Assembly (NCBI GenBank): GCA_947167155.1 | Contig: CAMVHB010000015.1 | Coordinates: 1 to 42,663, forward strand | Origin: an uncultured Lachnospiraceae bacterium | GTDB taxonomy: Bacteria > Bacillota > Clostridia > Lachnospirales > Lachnospiraceae | Length of the DNA: 42,663 nucleotides | Direction of reading: 5' to 3' | Part shown: one piece after another, positions 7,967 through 18,938 of the stretch | How the letters are laid out: each line of letters opens with the position of its first letter | How positions within the stretch are numbered: position 1 is the first letter of the stretch | The notes under the pieces: model-generated | The model's database searches: none | What the model was told of the DNA's origin: nothing | The model's input: only the letters and a program-made list of their open reading frames with translations | Position numbers and translations under genes: made by a program

Positions 7967-8506
7967 ATGGCTGAACCTCATTGGTATGTGGCGCATACCT
8001 ACTCGGGCTATGAAAACAAGGTGAAGGCGAATATCGAGAAGGCGATCAAGAACCGTCATCTCGAGGAACAGATCTTTGAAGTCATGGTTCCGATGCAGGA
8101 TGTTGCGGAAATGAAGAACGGCAAGAAGAAGACCGTTTCAAAGAAGATGTTTCCCGGCTATGTGCTCGTGAATATGATAATGAATGACGACACTTGGTAT
8201 GTCGTAAGGAATACCCGTGGCGTTACGGGGTTTGTCGGTCCCGGATCAAAGCCGGTCCCGCTTACCGAAGCGGATATGAGGCATCTGGTGGGAAGTACCG
8301 TAGCTTCCACCGGAGAACCGGAGGAGATCGTTGTGGATTTCGCGGAAGGCGATACCATCACAATAATCGGCGGCGCTTGGAAGGGCACGAGTGGGATTGT
8401 CCGCGCGATGAACAATTCAAAGCAGACCGTCACCATAAATGTCGAACTCTTCGGAAGAGAGACGCCGGTTGAGATCAGCTACGCTGATGTACAAAAGATG
8501 AGATAA
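7967..8506 (+). CDS. nusG: Transcription elongation/antitermination factor NusG
   Basis: This is a 179-residue NusG with an N-terminal NGN domain (WYVAHTYSGYENKV; FPGYVLV; NTRGVTGFVG) that binds the RNA polymerase clamp, and a C-terminal KOW domain (~residues 125-179, GDTITIIGGAWKGTSGIV). I chose ATG 7967 (MAEPHWYV) because CGGAGG at 7952-7957 is 9 bases away; in-frame ATG 7961 is possible but too close to that site. The stop lies inside the closing stem of the structured element that follows. Confidence 0.95.
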   Translation: MAEPHWYVAHTYSGYENKVKANIEKAIKNRHLEEQIFEVMVPMQDVAEMKNGKKKTVSKKMFPGYVLVNMIMNDDTWYVVRNTRGVTGFVGPGSKPVPLTEADMRHLVGSTVASTGEPEEIVVDFAEGDTITIIGGAWKGTSGIVRAMNNSKQTVTINVELFGRETPVEISYADVQKMR

Positions 8507-8605
8507 AGCTCCCATCCGTGACAGTATGCTTTGCAGGCTTGTCTGCAAAAGCGTACTGTCACGAGATGGGTTGGTAGACAGATCGCGAAGCGATCTGAGC
8601 TTTAT
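8503..8605 (+). other. Large structured (repeat-like) element between nusG and rplA
   Basis: The sequence can fold as a three-way junction. The outer stem pairs 8503-8511 with 8597-8605 (ataaagctc/gagctttat). A hairpin of about 25 bp with two one-base bulges spans 8511-8570 (cccatc/gatggg, gtgacagta/tactgtcac, ctttgca/tgcaaaag). A second hairpin with an 8-bp stem and GAA loop spans 8579-8597. No T-run follows, so it is not a simple terminator. It could be a leader that controls rplA, an RNA processing site, or an inserted palindromic repeat; the perfect outer ends favour an element with defined borders. The 48 bases after it hold only the rplA ribosome site. Confidence 0.6.
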
Positions 8606-8653
8606 ATATTAACAGTGGAAGGGTAAAACCGTTTGACCACAAGGAGGTAAAAC

Positions 8654-9352
8654 ATGGCAAAAGCAGGAAAGAAGTATGTTGACGCCCTCAAAGGCTATGA
8701 CAAGTCAAAGCTTTATGACGTCGACGAAGCAATGAAGCTCGTTAAGCAGAATGCTAAGGCAAAGTTTGACGAGACAGTAGAGGTCCACATCAGGACAGGC
8801 TGCGACGGCCGTCACGCCGAGCAGCAGGTCAGAGGAGCCGTAGTGCTTCCTCACGGAACAGGAAAAACAGTCCGTGTTCTCGTATTTGCAAAGGATCAGA
8901 AGGCAGACGAAGCAAAGGCGGCAGGGGCTGATTTTGTGGGCGCTGACGATCTCATTCCCAAGATCCAGAACGAAGGCTGGTTTGAGTTTGACGTAGTTAT
9001 CGCGACTCCCGATATGATGGGTGTTGTAGGACGCCTTGGTCGTGTGCTCGGACCGAAAGGTCTCATGCCGAACCCCAAGGCCGGAACAGTCACGATGGAT
9101 GTTGCAAAGGCTATAGAAGATGTCAAGGCAGGTAAGATCGAATACCGTCTCGACAAGTCAAACATCATCCACTGCCCCATCGGAAAGGCTTCCTTCTCAG
9201 AGGCGGATCTGACAGACAATTTCAACGCTCTTATGGGCGCTATTGTGAAGGCTCGTCCTTCAAGCCTTAAGGGAACTTATCTTAAGAGTATTTCACTTGC
9301 TCCCACAATGGGACCCGGAGTGAAGGTCAATGCTGTGAAGGTTACAGCGTAA
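8654..9352 (+). CDS. rplA: 50S ribosomal protein L1
   Basis: This is a 232-residue L1 of normal length with typical segments ([60 protein letters not shown]). L1 forms the mobile L1 stalk and in many bacteria represses its own operon by binding a leader RNA. AAGGAGG lies ~6 bases before the ATG. Here it precedes rplK, whereas most bacteria have rplK-rplA. Spacing to rplK is 18 bases, so the two are co-transcribed. Confidence 0.97.
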   Translation: MAKAGKKYVDALKGYDKSKLYDVDEAMKLVKQNAKAKFDETVEVHIRTGCDGRHAEQQVRGAVVLPHGTGKTVRVLVFAKDQKADEAKAAGADFVGADDLIPKIQNEGWFEFDVVIATPDMMGVVGRLGRVLGPKGLMPNPKAGTVTMDVAKAIEDVKAGKIEYRLDKSNIIHCPIGKASFSEADLTDNFNALMGAIVKARPSSLKGTYLKSISLAPTMGPGVKVNAVKVTA

Positions 9353-9370
9353 GCGAAGGGAGACACGAAA

Positions 9371-9796
9371 ATGGCAAAGAAGATCGAAGGTTATATCAAA
9401 CTGCAGATTCCCGCCGGAAAGGCGACCCCCGCTCCTCCCGTAGGACCGGCGCTTGGTCAGCACGGCGTGAACATAGTTGAATTCACAAAACAGTTCAACG
9501 CAAAGACGGCAGACATGGGCGATACCATTATCCCGACCGTTATCACGGTCTATGCCGACAGGAGCTTTACGTTCATCACAAAGACTCCTCCGGCAGCGGT
9601 TATGATAAAGAAGGCCGTAAAGATCGACAAGGGCTCGGGAGTGCCGAACAAGACGAAGGTTGCAAAGATCACGAGAGAGCAGCTGAAGGAGATAGCTGAG
9701 GTGAAGATGAAGGATCTGAACGCAGCAAATATCGATTCCGCCATCTCAATGATCGCCGGAACCGCAAGGTCCATGGGTGTTGAAGTCGTAGATTGA
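9371..9796 (+). CDS. rplK: 50S ribosomal protein L11
   Basis: This is a 141-residue L11 of full length: N-terminal domain with the Pro-rich loop ([23 protein letters not shown], residues ~12-34) that meets the GTPase-associated centre, and a C-terminal rRNA-binding domain ([20 protein letters not shown]...). GAAGGGAG precedes the ATG. Placement after rplA is the reverse of the common order. The rplJ promoter begins 3 bases after its stop. Confidence 0.97.
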   Translation: MAKKIEGYIKLQIPAGKATPAPPVGPALGQHGVNIVEFTKQFNAKTADMGDTIIPTVITVYADRSFTFITKTPPAAVMIKKAVKIDKGSGVPNKTKVAKITREQLKEIAEVKMKDLNAANIDSAISMIAGTARSMGVEVVD

Positions 9797-9798
9797 GC

Positions 9799-9827
9799 TT
9801 GACATCATAGAAAAAATTCTATATCAT
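9799..9827 (+). promoter_or_regulatory. Promoter of the rplJ-rplL unit
   Basis: TTGACA (9799-9804), a 17-base spacer and TATCAT (9822-9827) begin 3 bases after the rplK stop. Transcription would start just before the L10 leader, giving rplJL a start independent of the L1-L11 genes. Confidence 0.75.
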
Positions 9828-9957
9828 CACAAACGTTGCCGAAGACAGCAGGCATCCTTTTGAAGGATTTAATGGGAATCCCCGCCCGCCGAGGATGACG
9901 AAAGACTCTCTTTTGTTGTTTATTGACCTCTTTGGCAGTTTGTCAAAGGGGTTTTTT
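9828..9957 (+). ncRNA. Ribosomal protein L10 leader RNA
   Basis: The segment at ~9833-9900 carries the L10-leader hallmarks that I recognise (GCCGAAGACAGCAGG, a hairpin with ATCCTTTTGAAGGAT, TTAAT, then CCGCCCGCCGAGGATG), next to rplJ as expected. In other Firmicutes this RNA binds the L10-L12 complex. It ends in a terminator (9926-9957), the usual arrangement for feedback attenuation of rplJL. Confidence 0.85.
9926..9957 (+). terminator. Attenuator terminator of the L10 leader
   Basis: The arms 9927-9934 (cctctttg) and 9944-9951 (caaagggg) form an 8-bp stem with one G-U pair and are followed by TTTTTT (9952-9957). It lies 39 bases before the rplJ start and belongs to the L10 leader mechanism. 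Confidence 0.85.
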
Positions 9958-9996
9958 CTTTGGTAAATATCAAAAAAAATAAGGAGGTAAGGTAAC

Positions 9997-10626
9997 GTGG
10001 CAAAAGTCGAAGAGAAACAGCCTATAGTCAAGGCGATCTCAGAAGCGGTTGAAGGCGCGGCATCAGTAGTTGTCGTTGACTACCGCGGACTCACGGTTAC
10101 CCAGGACACGGAGCTTCGAAGGAATCTCCGCGAGGCAGGCGTTCATTACAAGGTTTACAAGAATACCATGGTGAAGCGTGCCATCGAGGGAACTGAGTTC
10201 CAGCCCCTCGACGCTGTTCTGGAAGGACCGAATGCGTTTGCGATCTCAAAGGATGACGCAACCGCTCCCGCGAGAGTCATTTCCGAATTCGCAAAGAAGG
10301 CGCCGAATCTTGAGATCATGGCGGGTATTGTTGAAGGGAAGTTTTATGATGCGGACGCTATGAAGGCGATCGCCGAGATCCCTTCAAGGGACGTACTTCT
10401 TTCCCGCCTGCTTGGTTCACTTCAGTCGCCCGTCACAAATCTGGCAAGAGTTCTTAACCAGATAGCTGAGAAGGGCGGAGAAGCTGCACCGAAGGCCGAG
10501 GATGCGGCACCTGCTGCTGAAGAGGCAAAGACCGAGGAAGCTGCACCGGCAGCTGAAGAAGCAAAGACAGAAGAAGCAGCACCCGCTGCAGAGGAAGCAA
10601 AAACAGACGCTGAAGCTCCTGCTTGA
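9997..10626 (+). CDS. rplJ: 50S ribosomal protein L10 with an Ala/Glu/Pro-rich tail
   Basis: Residues 1-~165 are a normal L10 (VVVDYRGLTV; LREAGVHYKVYKNTMVKRA; LLGSLQSPVTNLARVLNQIAEKG), including the C-terminal helix that recruits L7/L12 dimers. A further ~43 residues follow, with AAPAAEEAKTEE-like units repeated about three times; typical L10 is ~165-175 residues, so the tail is extra. The GTG start at 9997 has AAGGAGG 9 bases upstream. The L10 leader precedes it. Confidence 0.96.
   Translation: MAKVEEKQPIVKAISEAVEGAASVVVVDYRGLTVTQDTELRRNLREAGVHYKVYKNTMVKRAIEGTEFQPLDAVLEGPNAFAISKDDATAPARVISEFAKKAPNLEIMAGIVEGKFYDADAMKAIAEIPSRDVLLSRLLGSLQSPVTNLARVLNQIAEKGGEAAPKAEDAAPAAEEAKTEEAAPAAEEAKTEEAAPAAEEAKTDAEAPA
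10501..10617 (+). repeat. 39-bp tandem repeat coding the L10 tail
   Basis: Three in-frame copies of about 39 bp encode AAPAAEEAKTEE-like units (the last reads AAPAAEEAKTDAE). The copies differ at synonymous sites (for example gcacctgctgct, gcaccggcagct, gcacccgctgca), so the protein repeat is kept while the DNA has drifted. Confidence 0.75.
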
Positions 10627-10673
10627 GGCGCTTTGTTTGATCGTTGATTATTTAAAAAAGGAGAGATCATATC

Positions 10674-11051
10674 ATGGCAAAGATGACAACTGATGAATTT
10701 ATCGCCGCTATCAAGGAGCTTTCAGTGCTTGAGCTCAATGAGCTCGTAAAGGCCTGCGAGGAAGAGTTTGGCGTATCTGCAGCTGCCGGCGTTGTAGTAG
10801 CCGGTCCTGCAGCAGGTGCTGCAGCGGCTGCTGAGGAGAAGGATGAGTTTGACGTTGAGCTCACCGATGTTGGAGCAAACAAGGTGAAGGTCATCAAGGT
10901 CGTTCGTGAAGCTACAGGTCTTGGACTTAAGGAAGCAAAGGATCTCGTTGATTCCGCTCCGAAGGTTATCAAGGAAGGCGCTTCAAAGGCTGAGGCTGAA
11001 GACCTCAAGGCAAAGCTTGAGGCAGAAGGCGCAAAGATCACCCTCAAATAA
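10674..11051 (+). CDS. rplL: 50S ribosomal protein L7/L12
   Basis: This 125-residue protein has the three expected parts: N-terminal dimerisation/L10-binding helices ([25 protein letters not shown]), an Ala/Gly-rich hinge (~36-52), and a C-terminal domain with the factor-binding face ([24 protein letters not shown]). AAAAAGGAGAG precedes the ATG. A strong terminator 22 bases after the stop separates it from rpoB. Confidence 0.97.
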   Translation: MAKMTTDEFIAAIKELSVLELNELVKACEEEFGVSAAAGVVVAGPAAGAAAAAEEKDEFDVELTDVGANKVKVIKVVREATGLGLKEAKDLVDSAPKVIKEGASKAEAEDLKAKLEAEGAKITLK

Positions 11052-11072
11052 TTCTCTTGAATTTCACCTCAG

Positions 11073-11114
11073 ACCGCCGGTTCCGACTTTTTGGATCCGG
11101 CGGTTTATTTCTTT
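11073..11114 (+). terminator. Terminator between rplL and rpoB
   Basis: An 8-bp stem (accgccgg 11073-11080, ccggcggt 11097-11104), extended by inner pairs ttcc/ggat, is followed by a broken T-rich tail (TTTATTTCTTTG). It should partly or fully end rplJL transcripts before rpoB. Confidence 0.8.
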
Positions 11115-11124
11115 GATTTTTTCC

Positions 11125-11154
11125 TTGACTTTCAATTTTCGTTTGTTGTATAGT
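11125..11154 (+). promoter_or_regulatory. Promoter of rpoBC
   Basis: TTGACT (11125-11130), an 18-base spacer and TATAGT (11149-11154) lie after the rplL terminator and ~117 bases before the rpoB ATG. This gives rpoBC its own start and a leader of ~110 bases. That leader holds no other feature I can name. Confidence 0.7.
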
Positions 11155-11270
11155 GTAGTTTGCGCTTTTGTGGGAAAACTATGCTCTTTTTTCGCGCCCG
11201 GATTTTTCGGGCCTGCATTTTTCAGTTTCCCGAAAGCTGTAACGGTCTGTCTTTCGAAAGGTGTGTGTAC

Positions 11271-14200
11271 ATGGAAAAAAACAGGATACGTCCGGTGAAA
11301 GCCGGAAAGGGAATCCGGATGAGTTATGCTTCTCAGAGAGAAGTTCTGTCGATGCCGAACTTCATCGATGTTCAGAAGAGCTCATACCAGTGGTTTCTGG
11401 ATGAGGGGCTGAAAGAGGCCTTTGACGATATTTCCCCGATTACCGATTACAGCGGACATCTGTCTCTCAAATTCACCGATTTCAAATTGTGCAGGGATGA
11501 GGTCAAATATTCCATCCCTGAATGCAAAGCCAGAGACGCGACATATGCGGCTCCTCTGAAGGTGTCTGTAGAGCTTTACAACAAGGATACCGATGAGACC
11601 GTAAGGCACGAGATCTTCATGGGCGACCTGCCTCTGATGACTGAGACAGGGACCTTTGTGATCAACGGAGCGGAGCGCGTCATCGTTTCCCAGCTCGTAC
11701 GATCCCCCGGGATATATTATGGAATAGATCATGACAAGACCGGAAAAAGGCTGTTTTCATGCACTGTCATCCCCAACAGGGGCGCCTGGCTTGAGTATGA
11801 GACAGACGGTTCCGATGTCTTTTTCGTTCGCGTGGACAGGACAAGAAAGGTTCCGATCACGGTTCTGCTTCGTGCTCTTGGTCTTGGCACAACGCAGGAG
11901 ATAATAGATACCTTCGGTGAAGAGCCGAAGATAATGGCTTCTCTCGAAAAGGACCCCGCTATTACGGAGGCGGAGCCTGCCGGCTCCTATGAAAGGGGGC
12001 TGCTTGAGCTTTACAAAAAGATAAGGCCCGGCGAACCTCTGGCGGTAGACTCGGCGGAGAGCCTTATTACAGCCATGTTCTTTGATCCGAGAAGATACGA
12101 CCTTGCGAAGGTGGGACGTTACAAGTTCAACAAGAAGCTCTCCTTCAGAAACAGGATCTCAGGGCATGCCCTTGCGGAGGATGTTGTTGACGAGGAGACA
12201 GGAGAGATAGTTGCTTCAGCAGGAACTGTTGTAGACAGGGAGCTTGCCGAAAAGATACAGAATCTCGGCATTCCCTATGTCGTTATCCAGACAGAAGAAA
12301 GGAATACGAAGGTCCTTTCAAATATGATGGTGGATCTTCGCAATTTCGTTGACATTGATCCGGAAGAGCTCGGAATAAAGGGTCTCGTTTATTATCCTGT
12401 TCTTCGCCAGATACTTGATGAGACTGACAAAGATGATCTTTTCGAGGCTCTGAAGAAGAATCGGAACGATCTCGTTCCGAAGCATATCACGAGAGAGGAT
12501 ATCTTTGCTTCCATCAATTATCTCATGCATCTTGAGTGGGGTGCAGGAAACAAGGATGATATCGATCACCTCGGAAACCGACGCATCCGTTCGGTAGGCG
12601 AGCTTCTTCAGAATCAGTACAGAATAGGTCTTTCAAGGATGGAGAGGGTGGTCCGTGAGAGGATGACGACTCAGGATCAGAACGTGATCACGGCTCAGTC
12701 CCTTATCAATATCAAGCCCGTGACTGCCGCGGTGAAGGAGTTCTTTGGTTCTTCACAGCTTTCTCAGTTCATGGATCAGACGAACCCTCTTGGTGAGCTT
12801 ACTCACAAGAGAAGGCTTTCTGCCCTCGGTCCCGGAGGTCTTTCAAGAGATCGTGCCGGATTCGAGGTCCGGGATGTGCATTATTCTCACTACGGGAGGA
12901 TGTGCCCCATAGAGACGCCGGAAGGACCCAACATCGGACTCATCAACTCACTTGCGACTTATGCGAGGATCAACGAATACGGTTTTGTCGAGGCACCATA
13001 CAGAAAGATCGACAGGACGGATCCCGAAAATCCGAAGGTCACCGATGAGGTCGTTTATATGACGGCAGATGAGGAAGATGATCTTCATGTGGCACAGGCG
13101 AACGAAAAGCTTGACAGTGAGGGACATTTCCTGAGAAAGTCCGTTTCCGGACGTTATCGTGATGAGACTCAGGAATATCCCCGTTCCATGTTTGATTATA
13201 TGGACGTTTCCCCGAGGATGGTATTCTCAGTGGCTACGTCTCTCATTCCCTTCCTTCAGAACGACGACGCGAACCGCGCCCTCATGGGGTCGAACATGCA
13301 GCGTCAGGCTGTTCCGCTCATCACGACGGAGGCTCCCGTCGTAGGTACCTCGATGGAAGGAAAGACGGCGGTGGATTCCGGGGTCTGTGTAGTATGCAGG
13401 CATTCGGGAACGGTGCTTTCCGCTGATGCAACAAAGGTCGTTGTAAAGCGCGACGACAATGGCGAAAAAGAAGAATATACGATCACAAAATACGAGAGAT
13501 CAAACCAGTCCAACTGCTACAACCAGAGAGTCATCGTAAGCAACGGAGACCATGTGGACGAGGGCGAGGTCATAGCGGACGGTCCTTCTACTTCAGGCGG
13601 TGAGCTTGGTCTCGGAAAGAACCCGCTCATCGGCTTTATGACATGGGAGGGTTACAATTACGAGGATGCGGTTTTGATCTCCGAGAAGCTTGTCCAGGAT
13701 GATGTCTATACGTCTATCAATCTGGAAGAGTATGAGACAGACGCTCGTGATACGAAGCTTGGAGCAGAGGAGATCACCCGTGATGTGCCGGGCGTCGGAG
13801 ATGAAGGCTTAAAGGATCTTGACGAGAATGGTGTTATCAGAATAGGCGCTGAGGTCCGTGCCGGTGATGTACTTGTCGGAAAGGTCACTCCGAAGGGTGA
13901 GACAGAACTTACTGCAGAGGAAAGGCTTCTTCGTGCTATATTCGGTGAGAAGGCCAGAGAGGTCAGGGATACCTCCCTCAAGGTTCCTCATGGAGAATTC
14001 GGAATAGTAGTCGATGCGAAGGTGTTCACCAGGGAGAACGGCGATGAGCTGCCTCCGGGAGTGAACAAGACAGTCAGGGTATATATAGCTCAGAAGAGAA
14101 AGATCCAGGCAGGCGACAAGATGGCAGGACGCCACGGAAACAAGGGTGTCGTTTCAAGAGTGCTTCCGGTGGAGGATATGCCTTATCTTCCGAACGGACG

Positions 14201-15203
14201 CCCGCTTGATATAGTTCTTAATCCTCTCGGCGTGCCTTCACGAATGAATATAGGACAGGTCCTTGAGATCCATCTTTCACTTGCCGCAAAGGTTCTCGGA
14301 TTCAATATCGAGACTCCCATATTTGACGGCGCGAACGAAAAGGACATCCAGGATCTGCTTGAGATGGCGAATGATTATGCCAATACCGACTGGGAGGATT
14401 TCAGCAAGAAATACAAGGGTCAGGTTTCAGACGACGTTCTACAGTATCTTGAGGAGCATCTCGATCACAAGAAGGAATGGGAAGGTGTTCCGATAAGCCG
14501 TGACGGAAAGGTGCAGCTGAGGGACGGACGAACAGGTGAGGATTTCGATTCTCCCGTTACTATCGGGCACATGCATTATCTGAAGCTTCATCACATGGTC
14601 GACGACAAGATCCATGCCCGTTCTACGGGTCCCTACTCACTTGTCACCCAGCAGCCTCTCGGAGGAAAGGCACAGTTCGGCGGACAGAGATTCGGAGAGA
14701 TGGAAGTCTGGGCGCTCGAGGCCTACGGTGCTGCATATACCCTTCAGGAAATACTTACGGTCAAGTCTGATGACGTAGTAGGCCGTGTGAAGACCTATGA
14801 AGCAATAATAAAGGGTGAGAATATCCCTTCACCGGGAACCCCCGAGTCTTTCAAGGTCCTTCTGAAGGAACTCCAGTCACTTGCTCTCGACGTGAAGCTT
14901 CTTGATCATGACAATCACGAAGTCAAGCTCATGGAGGCCTCCGATTACGGCAATACAAACATCAACTCTCTGCTTCAGGGTGACAGGTTCTCTGCCTTTG
15001 AATCCAGTGAGAATTTTGAGAAGGCCGGATTTTCAAAACAGGAATGGAATGACGATACGGAGTCTCTTGAGGATCTTGACGAAGAGTCTGAAGATTCCGA
15101 TGATGACGACTTCCGGGTTGATGAGAAGGATTCCCTGGGCGATGATGACAACGCGCTCCTTTCCGCTATGGCTATGGCGGAAATGGGCAGCGAGGAAGAG
15201 TAA
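11271..15203 (+). CDS. rpoB: DNA-directed RNA polymerase beta subunit
   Basis: This is a 1310-residue RpoB. I chose ATG 11271 ([14 protein letters not shown]) because a GAAAGG site lies upstream and the longer in-frame reading from 11160 would begin at the promoter's own start point with unrelated residues. The rifampicin region (~491-545) reads [31 protein letters not shown] in two parts (SQLSQFMDQ, then [12 protein letters not shown]) with the wild-type residues at the classical resistance sites. The [12 protein letters not shown] active-site segment and the C-terminal clamp ([23 protein letters not shown]) are present. The last ~60 residues form a very acidic tail. It overlaps the rpoC ribosome site. 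Confidence 0.98.
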   Translation: MEKNRIRPVKAGKGIRMSYASQREVLSMPNFIDVQKSSYQWFLDEGLKEAFDDISPITDYSGHLSLKFTDFKLCRDEVKYSIPECKARDATYAAPLKVSVELYNKDTDETVRHEIFMGDLPLMTETGTFVINGAERVIVSQLVRSPGIYYGIDHDKTGKRLFSCTVIPNRGAWLEYETDGSDVFFVRVDRTRKVPITVLLRALGLGTTQEIIDTFGEEPKIMASLEKDPAITEAEPAGSYERGLLELYKKIRPGEPLAVDSAESLITAMFFDPRRYDLAKVGRYKFNKKLSFRNRISGHALAEDVVDEETGEIVASAGTVVDRELAEKIQNLGIPYVVIQTEERNTKVLSNMMVDLRNFVDIDPEELGIKGLVYYPVLRQILDETDKDDLFEALKKNRNDLVPKHITREDIFASINYLMHLEWGAGNKDDIDHLGNRRIRSVGELLQNQYRIGLSRMERVVRERMTTQDQNVITAQSLINIKPVTAAVKEFFGSSQLSQFMDQTNPLGELTHKRRLSALGPGGLSRDRAGFEVRDVHYSHYGRMCPIETPEGPNIGLINSLATYARINEYGFVEAPYRKIDRTDPENPKVTDEVVYMTADEEDDLHVAQANEKLDSEGHFLRKSVSGRYRDETQEYPRSMFDYMDVSPRMVFSVATSLIPFLQNDDANRALMGSNMQRQAVPLITTEAPVVGTSMEGKTAVDSGVCVVCRHSGTVLSADATKVVVKRDDNGEKEEYTITKYERSNQSNCYNQRVIVSNGDHVDEGEVIADGPSTSGGELGLGKNPLIGFMTWEGYNYEDAVLISEKLVQDDVYTSINLEEYETDARDTKLGAEEITRDVPGVGDEGLKDLDENGVIRIGAEVRAGDVLVGKVTPKGETELTAEERLLRAIFGEKAREVRDTSLKVPHGEFGIVVDAKVFTRENGDELPPGVNKTVRVYIAQKRKIQAGDKMAGRHGNKGVVSRVLPVEDMPYLPNGRPLDIVLNPLGVPSRMNIGQVLEIHLSLAAKVLGFNIETPIFDGANEKDIQDLLEMANDYANTDWEDFSKKYKGQVSDDVLQYLEEHLDHKKEWEGVPISRDGKVQLRDGRTGEDFDSPVTIGHMHYLKLHHMVDDKIHARSTGPYSLVTQQPLGGKAQFGGQRFGEMEVWALEAYGAAYTLQEILTVKSDDVVGRVKTYEAIIKGENIPSPGTPESFKVLLKELQSLALDVKLLDHDNHEVKLMEASDYGNTNINSLLQGDRFSAFESSENFEKAGFSKQEWNDDTESLEDLDEESEDSDDDDFRVDEKDSLGDDDNALLSAMAMAEMGSEEE

Positions 15204-15215
15204 GGAGGTTAAGCC

Positions 15216-18200
15216 GTGTCGAGATTGAATGATTCAGGCAGAAGAGAAACAACAAATGTGGATTTTGATGCCATCCAGATCGGCCTCGCTTCTCCCGAAA
15301 AGATAAGGGAATGGTCCTACGGCGAGGTAAAGAAGCCGGAGACCATCAATTATCGTACTTTAAAGCCTGAGAAAGACGGCCTTTTCTGTGAAAAGATATT
15401 CGGACCCACCAAGGATTGGGAGTGCCACTGCGGAAAATACAAGAAGATCCGTTACAAGGGTGTTGTCTGCGACCGCTGCGGCGTTGAGGTCACAAAGGCC
15501 TCTGTCCGCCGTGAGAGGATGGGACATATAGAGCTTGCGGCTCCGGTCTCACATATCTGGTATTTCAAGGGCATTCCGTCAAGGATGGGACTGATACTTG
15601 ACATAAGCCCGAAGACCCTTGAAAGGGTGTTGTATTTCGCATCCTATATTGTATTGGATCCCGGCGATACGACTGACCTCACCTACAAGCAGGTGCTTTC
15701 GGAGGCTGAGTATCAGGAGGCATGTGACCAGTACGGCGCCAGCGCATTTCGTGCGGGTATGGGCGCAGAATCGGTTCAGGAGCTTCTTGCCTCTGTGGAT
15801 CTGGAGAAGGAATTTACAGAGCTTTCCGAGGAACTTGAAAAGTCAAGCGGACAGAAGAGACTCCGTATATTGAAGAGGCTTGAGGTGGTCGAGGCCTTCA
15901 GGAAGTCCGGAAACAGACCGGAATGGATGATACTGAATGTCATTCCCGTTATCCCTCCGGATCTTCGCCCCATGGTGCAGCTTGACGGCGGAAGGTTTGC
16001 TACCAGCGATCTCAATGACCTTTACAGAAGGATCATCAACAGGAACAATCGTCTGAGGAGGCTCCTTGATCTTGGAGCTCCCGACATTATCGTAAGAAAT
16101 GAAAAGAGGATGCTTCAGGAGGCAGTTGATGCACTCATTGACAACGGCCGCCGCGGACGTCCGGTTACAGGTCCCGGAAACAGACCACTGAAGTCCCTTT
16201 CGGATATGCTCAAGGGAAAGAGCGGTCGTTTCAGGCAGAACCTTCTCGGAAAGCGAGTCGATTATTCCGGACGTTCTGTTATCTGTATAGGACCGGAGCT
16301 CAAGATCTGGCAGTGTGGTCTTCCGAAGCCCATGGCACTCGAGCTTTTCAAGCCTTTCGTGATGAAGGAGCTTGTGGCACTCGGAAAGGCTCACAATATC
16401 AAGTCTGCCAAAAAGATGGTAGAGCGCGTGGAGCCCGATGTATGGGATATCCTCGAAAATGTCATCAAAGAGCATCCCGTGATGCTGAACCGTGCTCCGA
16501 CACTCCATCGTCTCGGTATCCAGGCCTTTGAGCCCATCCTTGTTGAGGGAAAGGCGATCAAGCTTCATCCCCTCGTATGCGCGGCTTACAACGCAGACTT
16601 TGACGGAGACCAGATGGCAGCTCATCTTCCTTTGACGGAGGAGGCGCAGGCAGAGTGCCGTTTCATGCTGCTTTCACCGAACAATCTCTTAAAGCCTTCT
16701 GACGGCGGAGTTGTGGCAGTGCCTTCGCAGGACATGGTCCTTGGAATCTATTATCTGACACAGCAGAGGGACGGAGAGCCCGGAGAGGGTAAGGTCTTTA
16801 ATTCCGTAAATGAGGCGATCCTTGCGAAGGAAAACAAGTCGATCACTCTGCAGTCAAAGATCAGGATCCGTTTTACGAAGACGCGTCCTGACGGTACTAT
16901 TGCTTCACAGCTCATTGATACATCCCTTGGACGCTGCCTCTTCAATGAGGTGATCCCTCAGGATATCGGTTATGTTGACAGGAGTGTTCCGGAAAACGAA
17001 CTGAAGCTCGAGGTAGACAAGCTCGTAAAGAAAAAGGATCTGAAGGATCTTCTCGAGCGCGTCATGCAGAAGCACGGGGCCACGAAGACCGCTGAGGTAC
17101 TTGATGACATCAAGTCCATAGGCTACAAGTATTCGACCCTTGCCGCGATGACGGTTTCGATCTCCGATATGACGGTTCCCGCCCAGAAGCAGGAGCTCAT
17201 CCATGCGGCGGAAGAAGCAGTGGACAAGATCACTGCGAAGTTCAGGCGTGGTCTCATGACAGAGGAGAACCGCTACAAGGAAGTCATCTCGACCTGGGAG
17301 AAGACAGACAAGATACTTACCGAGGACCTTCTCAAGGGACTCGATCCATACAACAATATCTTCATGATGGCTGACTCCGGAGCCCGAGGCTCCGACAAGC
17401 AGATCAAGCAGCTCGCCGGAATGCGAGGTCTGATGGCAGATACTCTCGGACGTACGATAGAGCTTCCCATCAAGTCCAACTTCCGTGAGGGTCTTGACGT
17501 TCTGGAGTATTTCATGTCAGCTCACGGAGCAAGAAAGGGTCTTTCCGATACGGCTCTTCGTACAGCTGACTCCGGTTATCTTACAAGACGTCTTGTAGAT
17601 GTTTCGCAGGAGCTCATCATCAGGGAAAGAGACTGCGTAGAAGGCACAGGCAGAGAGATACCAGGCGCGTGGGTCAAGGCCTTCACCGACGGAAAGGCTC
17701 TGATAGAAGGACTTAAGGACAGGATCCAGGGTCGCTTCTCATGTCTCGACATAAAGGACAAGGATGGAAATATAATCGTAAAGGCGAACCATATGATCAC
17801 TCCTGTCCGCGCTGAAAAGATCTGCACTGTCGGTGTGGATGACAAGGGTGAGCCCATCACGAGAGTGAAGATCAGGAATGTCCTTAACTGCAGGTCAAAA
17901 GACGGCATCTGTGCAAAGTGCTACGGAGCGAACATGGCCTCAGGACAGGCTGTCCAGGTCGGAGAAGCTATCGGTATCATTGCGGCACAGTCCATAGGTG
18001 AACCCGGTACCCAGCTTACAATGCGTACCTTCCACGCCGGAGGTGTCGCGGGGTCTGATATCACACAGGGTCTTCCCCGTGTCGAGGAGCTTTTTGAGGC
18101 AAGAAAACCCAAAGGTCTTGCCATTATCACTGAGATCCCCGGCGAGGTCACTATCGAAGAGACCAAGAAGATGAGGACGATCCACGTCAGAAACCCTGAG

Positions 18201-18860
18201 GATGGCGAGGAAAAGAAATATCCTATTCCCTATGGAAGCAGGATCAAGGTGGCAGAGGGACAGGTGCTTGAGGCCGGTGATGAGCTCACAGAGGGTTCTC
18301 TCGATCCGCATGACATACTGAAGATCAAGGGTATCCGTGCCGTTCAGGATTATATCATCCGTGAGGTTCAGAGAGTGTACAGGCTTCAGGGTGTTGATAT
18401 CAATGACAAGCATATCGAGATCATCGTTCATCAGATGATGAGAAAGGTAAGGATAGAAAACTCGGGAGATACGAATTATCTTCCCGGAAGCTCAGTGGAC
18501 TATCTTGACTTTGAGGATGACAATGAGGCTCTTGCAAAAGAGGGCAAGAGTCCGGCAGAAGGAACGAGGGTTCTTCTTGGTATTACAAAGGCTTCGCTCG
18601 CTACGGAATCCTTCCTTTCAGCTGCTTCCTTCCAGGAGACGACGAGGGTTCTTACCGAAGCCGCGATCAACGGAAAGGTGGATCATCTCATCGGTCTGAA
18701 GGAAAATGTCATCATAGGAAAGCTGATCCCGGCCGGAACAGGAATGCGCCGCTACAGGGATATCGAGCTGAACACTACCTTTACCTACCACGACGCGTTG
18801 GATGACGAGGACGATGGATTTGACAACGTTGATTCAGAAACGGCAGTGAACGCGGATTGA
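15216..18860 (+). CDS. rpoC: DNA-directed RNA polymerase beta' subunit
   Basis: This 1214-residue RpoC has the N-terminal zinc site C70xC72...C85xxC88, the catalytic NADFDGD at 459-465, the bridge/trigger region ([19 protein letters not shown]) and the second zinc site with RDC, NCR and CAKC. The length matches Firmicutes forms without large insertions. The start is GTG at 15216 with AAGGAGG (15202-15208) overlapping the rpoB stop, so beta and beta' are made in step. The C-terminus ends in an acidic [12 protein letters not shown] tail. The terminator follows at 18901. Confidence 0.98.
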   Translation: MSRLNDSGRRETTNVDFDAIQIGLASPEKIREWSYGEVKKPETINYRTLKPEKDGLFCEKIFGPTKDWECHCGKYKKIRYKGVVCDRCGVEVTKASVRRERMGHIELAAPVSHIWYFKGIPSRMGLILDISPKTLERVLYFASYIVLDPGDTTDLTYKQVLSEAEYQEACDQYGASAFRAGMGAESVQELLASVDLEKEFTELSEELEKSSGQKRLRILKRLEVVEAFRKSGNRPEWMILNVIPVIPPDLRPMVQLDGGRFATSDLNDLYRRIINRNNRLRRLLDLGAPDIIVRNEKRMLQEAVDALIDNGRRGRPVTGPGNRPLKSLSDMLKGKSGRFRQNLLGKRVDYSGRSVICIGPELKIWQCGLPKPMALELFKPFVMKELVALGKAHNIKSAKKMVERVEPDVWDILENVIKEHPVMLNRAPTLHRLGIQAFEPILVEGKAIKLHPLVCAAYNADFDGDQMAAHLPLTEEAQAECRFMLLSPNNLLKPSDGGVVAVPSQDMVLGIYYLTQQRDGEPGEGKVFNSVNEAILAKENKSITLQSKIRIRFTKTRPDGTIASQLIDTSLGRCLFNEVIPQDIGYVDRSVPENELKLEVDKLVKKKDLKDLLERVMQKHGATKTAEVLDDIKSIGYKYSTLAAMTVSISDMTVPAQKQELIHAAEEAVDKITAKFRRGLMTEENRYKEVISTWEKTDKILTEDLLKGLDPYNNIFMMADSGARGSDKQIKQLAGMRGLMADTLGRTIELPIKSNFREGLDVLEYFMSAHGARKGLSDTALRTADSGYLTRRLVDVSQELIIRERDCVEGTGREIPGAWVKAFTDGKALIEGLKDRIQGRFSCLDIKDKDGNIIVKANHMITPVRAEKICTVGVDDKGEPITRVKIRNVLNCRSKDGICAKCYGANMASGQAVQVGEAIGIIAAQSIGEPGTQLTMRTFHAGGVAGSDITQGLPRVEELFEARKPKGLAIITEIPGEVTIEETKKMRTIHVRNPEDGEEKKYPIPYGSRIKVAEGQVLEAGDELTEGSLDPHDILKIKGIRAVQDYIIREVQRVYRLQGVDINDKHIEIIVHQMMRKVRIENSGDTNYLPGSSVDYLDFEDDNEALAKEGKSPAEGTRVLLGITKASLATESFLSAASFQETTRVLTEAAINGKVDHLIGLKENVIIGKLIPAGTGMRRYRDIELNTTFTYHDALDDEDDGFDNVDSETAVNAD

Positions 18861-18900
18861 CAATTTAATAAGACATAATGATCTGGTTTTGCGAAAGGGA

Positions 18901-18928
18901 GGGGGACGCAAAAAGTGTCCCCCTTTTT
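18901..18928 (+). terminator. rpoC terminator overlapping the next gene's ribosome site
   Basis: A 7-bp GC stem (gggggac 18901-18907, gtccccc 18917-18923) with a 9-base loop is followed by TTTTT. The only good Shine-Dalgarno sequence for the ECF S-component (AGGGAGGGGG, 18896-18905) lies in and next to its 5' arm, and ATG 18939 lies 10 bases past the T-run. Confidence 0.8.
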
Positions 18929-18938
18929 GGTTAAAAAA

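Noticed and set aside
10501-10617. CRISPR-like direct repeats
   Set aside because: The three 39-bp units are contiguous, in frame and encode the L10 tail; there are no spacers.
11160-11270. N-terminal extension of rpoB by 37 codons
   Set aside because: It starts at the predicted transcription start, reads unrelated residues, and ATG 11271 gives a normal RpoB beginning.
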